A stretch of 64,000 nucleotides of DNA from Iris pallida (taxonomy: Eukaryota > Streptophyta > Magnoliopsida > Asparagales > Iridaceae), in assembly GCA_029216955.1 (NCBI GenBank), contig JANAVB010003999.1:5210197-5274196 (forward strand), written 5' to 3'. Shown here piece after piece: positions 45,881 through 55,870 of the stretch; position 1 is the stretch's first letter, and each line of letters begins with the position of its first letter. Under the pieces are notes generated by a model, which worked only from the letters and a program-made list of their open reading frames with translations, was not told the DNA's origin and did no database searches. The position numbers were made by a program, and so were the translations under genes.

Positions 45881-47186
45881 TAGACTTGCTAGCTAAGCTA
45901 AACTAATCACCACTATAGCCATAGGCTAAAAACTAGGCCATGGGCCAATGGGCCAAGTCAAACAACCATACTCCTAGCTAACCCATATCACAACATATAT
46001 TGATATATAATACATCCTATATACCCATACATTATCCTAACATATCACCATGTATTAGGCATATACCTTATCACACATATGCACATATTATCACATAATC
46101 TATAGATACACATTATATGCATTCACACATAATATTACATATACATCTAAATTAGATATATAACACAAAGGAATTTAGAAGGGAAATGTGGTGGCATGTG
46201 ACAGTGTTCAAACTAGTGAAACAAGCATATGTTCTCAGATTTCACATAACCATTGAATGAGAATTTAACCAAACTGTTAACTAATGAACTAACAAGGTTG
46301 TATCATGAAAAGGAAATCAAATGGACAATTTCAATGGTTTAAACCTTCACAAATCAGTTTAACACTAACTTAAGTCTCAGATTACAAAACAGTTTAACTC
46401 AGAATTTCCTCCCTTCCATTAAATCTCAGATTTCACCACAGCAATGCAAGTTAACTGGAAGGAAATGAAGAATATTCACTAACAATGCATTTTCAGATTC
46501 TTTACAAAAACAGTTTAATGATGACTAAACAAGTTGTAAAATAAAAGGAAATCAATTGACAGTTGCCTTGGTTCAAAAGCTGGAATTAAATCCTAACAGT
46601 TCACAACAGTTATAACATGAATCAAATGTAAACCTAACATCTCAGTTTTATAAAGGAAATCAGTTTTCCAGTTTTCAATAACAGTCAATGCTCAAACTGA
46701 AAATGAAGGGAATGGAAAGCATTCACAAACAGTTTTTCAAACTCAGTTTTACCTTATCAATCAATGCAAGTAACTGGAAACTAAACCATGTCAGTAAACA
46801 ACAGTTCACTAATGAACCAATCTCAGTTTCATGAATTCAATATCAATCAAACATTAATGAATCACAGTGAAAGAACTCTATCAGTCCTATATTGCAATCT
46901 CAGATTTTTGAATCAAAACCTCACCAATTCAATCCAAAACTTGCATATAATTAGGAATCATGTAGGAGAACATGTTAGGAATTAAATTACATACAAATAA
47001 TAGCATTTAATAGGTTAATTTAATGTCCAAAACTCAATTTACAAAACTGGACAGACACCATGTATTGACTGATACACACAGATTTTACAAAACAGGGAAA
47101 TTGACATTTATCAATGAAAATCGATTTAAAATTAGAATTAAATGGTGGGTAATGAAAATACATAATGTATTCATGCTATGACACTT

Positions 47187-47840
47187 GTTTGTGTCCACAA
47201 TGTGGACACAAACGTGTCCAGACAAAGCCCACACCATCAGCCACACACTGCACACACAAAACAGACACTGTCTCGTGCACGTGTTCACATCAACACCGTG
47301 CACGACACGACACGACACAAGCCTCGTGCTCGTGTCCCAAGGTAGACCTAGACTAGGGCTACCCAATGGACACCCTGTCCTGTGTCCAAGTCACGTGTAC
47401 TGGACACGAAACGTGCGTGTCAGTGCACAAAACAGGGAATGGCAGCACAGGCCAAGCCCCATGCACGAGCTCGTGCGTGTCCGACACGACACGAGGGGTC
47501 GAACCACTTGGGGAACCCCGTGTCAGTCATGGACACAGCACGTGTGTCGAAACTCGTGGGTCGAGGCGCTGTGTGCACAGAGCAGTGCTGCCCGAGCAGC
47601 AGGGCATTCCACCTGCCCGTGCACGCGTGCGCACGACCGCGTGTACGTGTCCAAAACCGACACGACACGACACGAAGACGTGTTCAGAACACAAGAAATG
47701 CACAAGCAAGGTCAAATCCAATTTTCCTATTCAAACACAAACCTAAAATTAGGTCGAAATGTCCTCAGTGGCATTTCGACAAACACCTACACAGCAGTCA
47801 TGATACGTGTCCAAATGGACACGAAACTTAGGATACCCGA
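47187..47840. repeat. GTGTCC / GACACGACACG block in LTR J
   Basis: Dense CGTGTCC, GGACACG and CGACACGACACG motifs in both orientations, GC-rich against an AT-rich LTR. The D LTR has a looser version at the same place. Several overlapping open frames on both strands are by-products of the stop-poor repeat. Confidence 0.8.
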
Positions 47841-48123
47841 CACAAAACCTATACATATGCTTAGGGGACTCCTAGGGCTCCCTAATGATGAAGACAAAAC
47901 AAAATTTCATGGAGGGATGAGGAATTTACCTATTGTTGAACCTTCCAATAAAAACCCCTATTCAAAGCTCTTCTCCTTGATGTCCCAAACCACCAATATC
48001 ACCACAAACTGAAATAAAACTCCATCAACAGAAAGTATACCAGTATTAGAACTCATTGCAACTGATTTGGGGATTTTAGGACCTAAAATGAATTTATGGT
48101 GAATTAATGAAGGCAAGAACTCA

Positions 48124-48183
48124 CCTCCTTCTAAACTTGAGCTTTCCTAAAAGAGGCAACCCTAAACTAAGAGTGTATTTATA
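48124..48183 (-). promoter_or_regulatory. TATA box and donor-like site of LTR J
   Basis: The minus strand has CCTATAAATAC (TATAAATA at 48176-48183) about 590 bp into the LTR. Some 50 nt later comes GAAGGAG/GTGAGTTC, a strong splice-donor match with the intron side starting at 48124. Confidence 0.6.
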
Positions 48184-48772
48184 GGGTGGTGTTCCCAAGG
48201 ATGATATGGTGGCTGGCCACTTAGCCTAGGGTTTAGGGTTTTAAAACTTGTCTTGGGCTTTGGGCCTAGTCATTAAACAAATGACTTAAAAGTCACAAGT
48301 CATGGTTTGTGGTTAAATCCTTCCATTCAAAACTCAATATTCTCCAATATTAGCACTAACTAGAATATGGTTGACCTAACTTAACCTAGGTTCTCATATC
48401 TAGTCAAGGCCAACCTAACTAGGGTTAGGTCACAAAGTCAAAGTTAGTCAAAGTCAACCTAGTCAACCTTCAATCAAACAATTTCAAAATAAATTCTAAA
48501 AATTCCTAAAAATTCTAATAAATTCTAAAATGACCAAAATATCCTCTAGACTAAAATGTACTAATCAAATATCCTAATCACAATGACTAGGCTCTAAGTC
48601 AACAGTCTAAGGCTACACTAGTCAATGCACCAAAATCACAAGTCAAGATTTAAATGGTTTAAAAAAATGATTAAAAATTACCAAAAATCATATTATTAAA
48701 TAAATATCATAATTAAATAAATTAAAATACAAAATTTCAAAATTACCCTCATTTTAGAAACTGGGTGTTACA

Positions 48773-48777
48773 TCTCC
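48773..48777. repeat. Target site duplication TCTCC, right copy (solo LTR J)
   Basis: It follows the LTR end GGGTGTTACA and matches 44428-44432. Confidence 0.93.
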
Positions 48778-50301
48778 TACTCGCTCCAGAATATCGAACG
48801 ACCCTATATACCTAGGACTAAGCTTTTCCCGTACGCCGAAACGAATAACGCTACGGTTAGGCGAAATCCTCAAGAATACATGGTCGCCGATAGAAAACTC
48901 GAGAGGGCGCTGATGAGAATCGGCCCAATGGCGCTGGCGATCTTGGGCAACTCGAAGATGATCCCTGACTCTTCTGACCAATTCAACTGTCTGGGCAATC
49001 ATTTCTGGACCGAGCATCTGCCTCTCTCCAACATCATTCCAGGCTAGCGGAGATCGGCACTTCCTGCCATACAGTGCCTCGAACGGTGCCATCTGGATAC
49101 TAGCTTGGAAGCTGTTGTTGTACGAAAACTCTACCAGGTGCAGGTGATCTTCCCACGAACCACCAAAGTCAAGTGTACAGGACCGTAATATATCTTCAAG
49201 AGTCTGGATTGTACGCTCCGAATGACCATCTGTCTGCGGATGATATGCTGAACTGAACTGGAGATGAGTTCCCAAACTCTCCTGCAGGCTACGCCAAAAG
49301 TACGACGTGAATCTCGAATCTCGGTCCGAGGTAATACTAACTGGCACTCCGTGCAACCTGACAATCTGCCTGAGGTACATCTCTGCTAACTGAGCTGTCG
49401 ACTGACCAACTCTGAATGGAAGGAAGTGAGCTACCTTCGTGAGCCTGTCAACTATAACCCAAATAGCATCTCGACCAGCAGGAGACCTAGGTAATCCAGT
49501 CACAAAATCCATGGTCACATGTTTCCACTTCCATTCTGGAATCGACAAGGGCTGAAGAAGTCCAGCGGGCCTCTGATGTTCAGCCTTAACTTGTTGGCAG
49601 ACTAAACAACGAGAGACAAACCGGACTATCTCCCTCTTCATGCCATTCCACCAAAAGTACTGCCGGATATCACGGTACATCTTCGTACCGCCCGGATGAA
49701 TGGAATATTGAGAACTGTGAGCCTCTGCCATGATTTTCTGTCTGATATCACCACTGGGTACACAAAGACGCTTACCATGCCTAAGCGTACCGTCGTCATG
49801 AATACACAACTCTGGTCTTCGTCCTGCCTCGCACTCTGCCCTGAGTCGCTGAAGCTTGGAATCTGCTGACTGCGCCACCCGGATCCTCTTGACTATGGTG
49901 GACTAAACTTGCATACTGGCCATCAATGCCACACTGGAAGGGAGAACAACTTCAATACCCATTTTCTGAAGATCTGCTAACAGCTCCGGTTGCGCTGTTA
50001 GGAAATAAACTCCGGCTCTCCTGCTCAATGCATCTGCAATAACGTTGGCCTTCCCGGGATGATACTGCAAGTTGACATCATAATCCACAAGAAGCTCCAG
50101 CCACCTCCTCTGACGCATGTTAAGATACTTCTGGGTGAAAACATACTTCAGGCTCTTGTGGTCGGTGAAAATCTCTACCCTATCTCCGTACAAGTAGTGC
50201 CTCTACAACTTAAGTACAAACACTACTGCTGCCAGCTCCAAGTCATGGGTTGGATAATTCCTCTCATGATCAAGAAGTTGCCGTGATGCATAAGCTATTA
50301 C
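48773..50301 (-). pseudogene. pol: Element I RNase H-integrase (broken)
   Basis: The minus strand, starting in RNase H at the K junction, reads [35 protein letters not shown] and [17 protein letters not shown]. The integrase follows with zinc-finger residues ([33 protein letters not shown]), the core [37 protein letters not shown] and YHPQTDGHSERT, and an SH3-like part ending at the J junction in RVGDV. In-frame stops are TAG 50203-50205 (RNase H, at a tryptophan of relatives) and TAG 49903-49905. Otherwise the frame is open. It is very close to element A pol. The upstream part was separated by element K. Confidence 0.9.
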
Positions 50302-52451
50302 TGTAGAAGCATAGAATTTCACAACCAGAAAGCCCATGCGCCAGAACTCAGACGAAGAACTTCACAGCAAAGTCAATAAGTATAGACATTTGAAGAAGGA
50401 CTTTTTATTTTATATAGAAGTCTATTACATGTCTAAGAAAAAGTTGTACAAAGGAGAACTTCTACAAAGGAAAGATCCTAAGTCTACAGCCAGCGGCTAC
50501 CACGTGCCTCCAGATAAGTGCAGCAGCCACCATGTGCCATCAGTCAGGCGCAGCAGACATCATGCGCCTCCAACCAGGCGTATCCTACCATATCTTCAAC
50601 ACCTCAGTTATGTGCATCCAGCCCAGCTATGTGCATCCCTTCAGCCAAATTCTTCCAGCCAGGCTCACCTGGCCGAGCAGAGCCCAGTTATGCGTCGCTC
50701 TTCCAGCCAGAATCACCGGATAAGTGCTTCCACAAAGCATTTAACCCTCTGGCTGGAACCAAGGAAGAGAGGAGCACGGCAAAGCTGTGGCCAGGGGAGG
50801 CTTCCAAAGCCCAAGGAAGACCGTGATCGAAATCATGGCACAAGGAAGCTCTCAACACAACCAGAGTGGGCAACACCCACTTTGAAGGAAGAGAAAGCCT
50901 AGCACCGCCATTCCGATCTACGGCTCTTCCCGAACAACGGAGACGAGGCCCGAGCATCCCTATCTTTGGATGCAACAGGCACCTTCCGCCTGCCTCGGAA
51001 GCCCTCGACTCCGTCTTTTGGATGTAACAGTCACCTTCAAGTGCATCGAAGACAACACAGCGTCTCATCTTCACCCTCGGGAGCACTTCGTCAACAGAAT
51101 GCACCCGCATGTTCAAGTTTATATTGGAAGTACGTGAGGGAATGAGAAGCAAACCTTCTCTCCATGCCACTATTTATAGGCCGGGCAGATCAAACCCACG
51201 CGCCAAGTGGATGGCCCTCCGAATTCCATGTAATGAATTTACATTAAATGGATGAACCGGACGCCTCGAATTCAGCCAAACGGCTATTCATAGCACTCGA
51301 AGAGCGAGACAGCCGCATCATTAAAAGACATGTCCGATGCGCCAGCCAGACAGCGCATCACACGGACGCGCCCTTCGGCATCAGGCGCATCACACAGACG
51401 CGCCCTACAGTACTCGGCGCATTACAGAGGGTGCGCCCCCACACATCTCCATACCGAGTGGAACGCCAACCGACGCGTCCACTCAGCTGTCCATCGAACG
51501 TCACCAACATTAAATGCTGAACTGACAGAGTTGGCAGCACGCCTCCCAAAGTCTGAACAGTCGACAGCTTTTTCAAAAAATAAAGCGTCGACAACGTCAG
51601 CATCATCATGACTTTATTTCGACGGCTACTGCCACGTGGCCACTCCACCATCAGCATGCGCCTCTACGGCCATGCGTCCAAATCAGCATGCGCCTCAAAA
51701 GCCATGCGCCTCAGACTACTCTCTGATTCCGAAAGACAGAAGGAAAGTCGCCTGCATGCGCCTCAAAAGCCATGCGCCCCAAATGATTTGTAACTCCTAA
51801 AGGTTATGAGCCGCAGCCTCCTCCTGCGCCCAATCCAAGGCACAGCCCACCAGATCACTCCTCTCCACCAAATCCGAGATCTTCAAACCATGAGTCGACG
51901 ACACGTGTCCTTTGACTCAACTCATCCAAGATTTCAGCAACGGAAAGATCTTCTCTCTGCTACGTGCTGGCTCACAACAGCAGTATGAAGAGTTCTTCCC
52001 CTCGATCAGGGCGCAGCATCCATGCGCCTCCATCAGCAACCTCCACGTGGCATCCCCACACCGGTGCATCCTACATGCGTGCATGAGCAGCCAGCCTGCA
52101 AAACTATAAATAGAAGGATCATCTCCTTCACACAGGAAAGAGGCTCACAAAAAGACAGGAGACTCACAACACAGAGATAATCCACAACAGAGAATCACCG
52201 GAGAGGCAGTTCTAGACACTCAACGTCTTCTTCCTCTCAGCAAGCTCTAGCACCCAGAGCAATCAACACCTTCAGAGAACCGATAACTGTCGTCAGCCGG
52301 TCAACGGAGTCAACGCATTACCACTCGCTCCATTGGCACTAAGGACCCAGCTTAAACAAAAGTGTACTCCTAGGACTACATCTAAGTCCTACATTGTAAC
52401 ACTGTTCTGTTTGTATTAAAATTTCAATCAAAACAATTTTAATGGCAAACA
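50302..52451 (+). repeat. Element K 5' LTR (about 2.15 kb)
   Basis: It begins TGTAGAAGC at the junction with I. The end is taken as AAACA just before the primer site, but GGCA at 52447 is also possible because the 3' LTR is not in view. It holds repeated ATGCGCCTC motifs, a pair of GCGCATCACAC/GACGCGCC units (51351-51410) and a TATAAATA box. One 188-codon frame at 50336-50902 has no recognisable features and I do not call it. Confidence 0.8.
52105..52112 (+). promoter_or_regulatory. TATA box of element K
   Basis: CTATAAATAGAAGG, a strong plant TATA match, about 1.8 kb into the LTR and about 340 bp before the primer site. This leaves a leader of ordinary length. Confidence 0.75.
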
Positions 52452-55400
52452 AGCTGGCGACTCCGCTGGGGACTTCTTTCTCCTCTACCGAGAAGGTTGT
52501 GTCACAGGCCGACGACGTGAAGGTGGGCTCCTCCCACAAGACGCTGGTAGTGTGCCTCAATCAACAGGCGTACGAGGAGTTCATTTCTGAAGGAAGTACG
52601 AGTCCTTCGAAGCGGCTGTCGAAGCCGAAGAAGACCTGCGCAGTCTGGGTGCACAAAGTCGACGCCTCGGGCACCACCGTTGAAGGGGATGCGTCCGTCC
52701 AGCCTTCCCTTCCTGCTGACGTCCTCAACAGTCAAGGTGCGCCCGCTGATGCAGCGCATCTCTCGGGGAAGCGTACGGCTGACCACGTTCCCTAGCCATC
52801 TTCCTCTCTGGCGAGGAAGATACGTCGACGGAGCAGGGGCGCAGCCAATGCCCCGCGCATCACATCTGATGCGCCACAAAGAGCCTCTGTCTTTGACAGA
52901 CTCACTCGCTGTAATGGCGAAGAGAATTTGGATGCTGAGTACTATGCACCCCAGCGGGCTGGTATGAAGAAATCCAAGGCGGCACGGGCCATGCGCCACA
53001 AACGTGCTATGCCAGCAGCCGGCCAGAGGCACGCGCTTACAATCACGCGCGCTGCCGATGGCAAGCTGTACAAGGTTGACTCAAGTGCTTCTGCACCAAC
53101 AACGAGTCGACCTTCAAAGTCCTCATCTCGCTTGGGCGCATTCACTGCGTGCACAACCAAGCCGAGAGAGGCAAACTCAGTGGTCTTGAACTCCCGCGCC
53201 TCCTCTGGTTGTGCGTTTGAGGTCCGTTCAAGTCACTTCAAATGCTGTGGTTCCCCCACTACTGATCGTGATGCCTGCTTGGTATTAGATCAGGGGGCGC
53301 AGCACTCACCCGACCACCCCGGCACTTGGTCCTGCCATGCGCCTGAGAGGGGTGTGAGGGTAGCACTCTCCTCCAACGACCTGCGCAACGTGATCACTCA
53401 CAAGCGCCGGTCAGGAGAGTTGACCAACAAGCACGATGCGCCTCTCACGGGGCACACTTGTGCAGTGGTCACCATCAACTGCTGTTGCAAGACGGTAGTA
53501 CCGCCAAAGCAGTCGGTCTTCCAACGACTACAATCATCGACACCCCTCCGACATCGCCTTGGGATGAAGGTGTCAGCAGAAGAGGAGCTAAAGGTTGCTT
53601 CATGCAACGTGATCTCCAACTCCTCATCTGTCCGGAAGACGACTACCAATTCCTCGTCTTCATCCAAAAGCCAGCCGAGGAAAACCAAGGCAGCTGTCTC
53701 GACCTCTGGAGTGTTCGAAGGCACTCGGTCGAGGAAGAAGTTCTTGGAGGAAGCTGGGGGTAGCCAGACCCTTGTCGAGCCTCCTTCCGAAGACGAAGAT
53801 GTCCAAAGCACAGCTGCGGCGGATCTTCATCAAGGCGAAGATGGCCTCCCTGAAGCCCCTCAAAATGACGATGTCCTCCAGGACACCGTCGGGGGTAGTG
53901 CTGGAAACGATGAGGCCCTTCAAGACAGAGTTGAGGGCAGTCAGGCCCTTGCAGATGCGCCTGTCGAAGACGAACTCCAGAATGTGGCTGGGGGTGGCCA
54001 AATACCAGGAGAAGTGACTCCCCCACATGAGAGCGAGGCTGAGAGCGAAGCCTCAACTAATCCATCCACTTCCGGCCGTGTCATGACAGTATACATGACC
54101 GGAGGTGATCTTGAGACTGATGCGCCGCCACAGGACATTGTCCAACGCATAGACTCGCTAGAGGGAGGACTCAAAACCCTCTCTGCCTTAATGCAAGCAC
54201 TGACTCAAGCAGTGTTTGAGATGCGGTCGGCCTTGATCAGGACACCTTCAAATGGACCCGACCCAGGAGCCAATGGAGAGTCGAGTGTGCCCCTCCAACG
54301 GACACCCTCAGACACAGAAGCACCCCGGACGTCGGAGCCCTCAAATGCTCCACTCCGGGTGGTACCTCCTTCCCCGACTCCTAGCTCCACGGAGGACGTG
54401 GTCGAAATGATCAAAGATCTGCGGGAGCGCTTCGAGTCCAAGAACAGGCAGGAGGAGCGCCAGAAGATGGGCATTCCCCAGCCTTATCCCCTTGAGTGGA
54501 ACAAGGTGGTTTATCCCCCAAAGTATAAACCACAAACACTCACGCCGTATGACGGGAAGGACTCTCCACGACGGTACCTGACGTACTTCCAGTCGCAGAC
54601 AGGGCATCTTTCGAAGGAGGACGCGCTCCTCACCAACATCTTTGTTGGGGCCCTGAAAGGGGTAGCGTATGACTGGTACTGCAGCCTCCCCGATAATTCC
54701 ATATCGTCCTTCGATGACCTGACACGCCTCTTCCTCGACCGCTTCTACGATGGTGGGAAGGACATGACGATGGCGTCTCTCATTGAGATACGCCAGAAGG
54801 ACAAGGAAACGGTTCGGGCATTCATCGAACGCTTCCGTCAGGCCTGCTTCAGGCTACCTCCAGGCATGCCAGAGCATGCGCTTCTCTCCGCTTGCAGTAT
54901 GAACATGCTGCCTGCAGTAAAACTCTGGCTTAACTCTACTCCCCCTCCCGACTGGAGCTCCCTAATCATCGAAGCTGAAGCTGCAGAGAAGAAGGCGGCC
55001 AATGCACGTCTTCTGGGTGTTAGCTTCCCCGCCTTTGACGATAAGGGGAAAAAGTCCGTAATCAACAACTCCGGACGAGAAACAAAGGGGAAACAGGCAT
55101 TGACTGTTAATGCCTCGAAGGGCGCATCTGCGCCTACTCAAAAGCCTCCACTGGCACCGAGACCCAAGGAGGTTTATTCATTCAATGATGACGACACCCT
55201 GCAACTCTTTGAGATACTGAAGCAGGGTGACAAGATCAAGCTTCCGGACCCGAAGCGGCCCGATGAAGTCGGGAAAGTGGACAACCCGAGGTACTGTCAC
55301 TACCATCGGTTTGTCGGACACCCGACCAAGGACTGCTACGTCCTCAAAAATTACATCCAGCGCATGATCAATGCGGATGTAATCTCCGTCGACTACGAAG

Positions 55401-55870
55401 AGAAGACGGTGTCAGCTAATGTGGTGTCACTTCAGTTCGGCACCTTGCCGCCGACTACCACACAAGATGGCGTCGTCCCCATCCCTAAGGCGATAATGGA
55501 GGTGGTGAACTTGCCACCCACCCGTGACAATGTGAGTGGACTTGTCCCACTCACCACATCTCGAGGAGAGGTCCTCTGGGTCCACCCCGACCTCGTCTCC
55601 GAGGTAACTCAACCGGAGGTACGCCCTACCTCCAAAGCAAAAGGCAGGAAGATCAAGTCTTGCCGCACGGTCTCTTCTTCAACGGAAGAGGCGCTTCCTG
55701 TGCAGACGCGTGCACAACAGAACTCCCAGCCGGTGAAGCTGCCGCCGAAGTGGTGCCTCCTGGCACCATCCCTGAGGAGGGTCCATCCAAACCCTCAGCA
55801 GCCAATAAACAAAAGCAAGTGGAGGCCCGTTTCGACAGACCTCTGCGAAAAGAAAATGCTTCGGGGCTAG
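52442..55870 (+). pseudogene. gag: Element K gag (one in-frame amber codon)
   Basis: The frame opens at ATG 52442, inside the last bases of the LTR, and is read through the primer site. TAG at 52793-52795 interrupts it, and it is then open to TAG 55868-55870. The long N-terminal half is Ser/Glu/Asp-rich and without known domain. The capsid-type gag domain (about 54470-55020) has YPLEWNKVVYPPKY, YLTYFQSQTGHLSKEDAL and FLDRFYDGGKDMTMASL. A single histidine-rich knuckle CHYHRFVGHPTKDC lies near 55287-55328. The tail overlaps the pol frame by up to 211 nt. Only the amber codon prevents a complete protein from the first ATG. A start after it would still give the capsid domain. Confidence 0.82.
52455..52470 (+). 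promoter_or_regulatory. Element K primer-binding site, tRNA-Arg type
   Basis: TGGCGACTCCGCTGGG matches over 16 nt the complement of a plant tRNA-Arg 3' end (…CCCAGCGGAGTCG plus CCA), as I recall that tRNA. This type of site is usual in plant Tat elements. Confidence 0.8.

Larger units (their letters stand above)
44433..48772 (-). mobile_element. J: solo LTR of the D family (4340 bp)
   Basis: A single LTR (minus strand TGTAACACCC to GGGTCGTGACA) is flanked by a perfect 5-bp duplication and has no internal region, the usual trace of recombination between the two LTRs of one element. It matches the D LTR at both ends and in the W-box, GCGAGTACATTCTCTG and short-open-frame regions, but its repeat arrays differ. 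It splits the integrase gene of element I. Confidence 0.93.
41230..50301 (-). mobile_element. Element I: Tekay-like chromovirus, 3' part, with J inside and cut by K
   Basis: On the minus strand: pol from RNase H (50301) to integrase, solo LTR J, integrase tail with chromodomain, polypurine tract and 3' LTR (43964 to 41230). The upstream part (RT, gag, 5' LTR) should lie right of K. Bases 41225-41229 (GTAGG) are the expected target duplication in H. Confidence 0.9.

Noticed and set aside
47185..48012. 275-codon open frame on the plus strand in LTR J
   Set aside because: It lies in the GTGTCC/GACACG repeat block, overlaps several other open frames on both strands and has no counterpart in the D LTR. 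Repeat composition explains the lack of stops.
50336..50902. 188-codon plus-strand open frame in the K LTR
   Set aside because: It sits in the U3 region upstream of the TATA box and is built on ATGCGCC and CCAGCC repeats. It shows no domain and no start context.
52502..54056. Several 120-180-codon minus-strand frames opposite K gag
   Set aside because: They overlap one another and mirror the GC-rich, Ser/Glu-rich gag N-terminus. No motif supports them.
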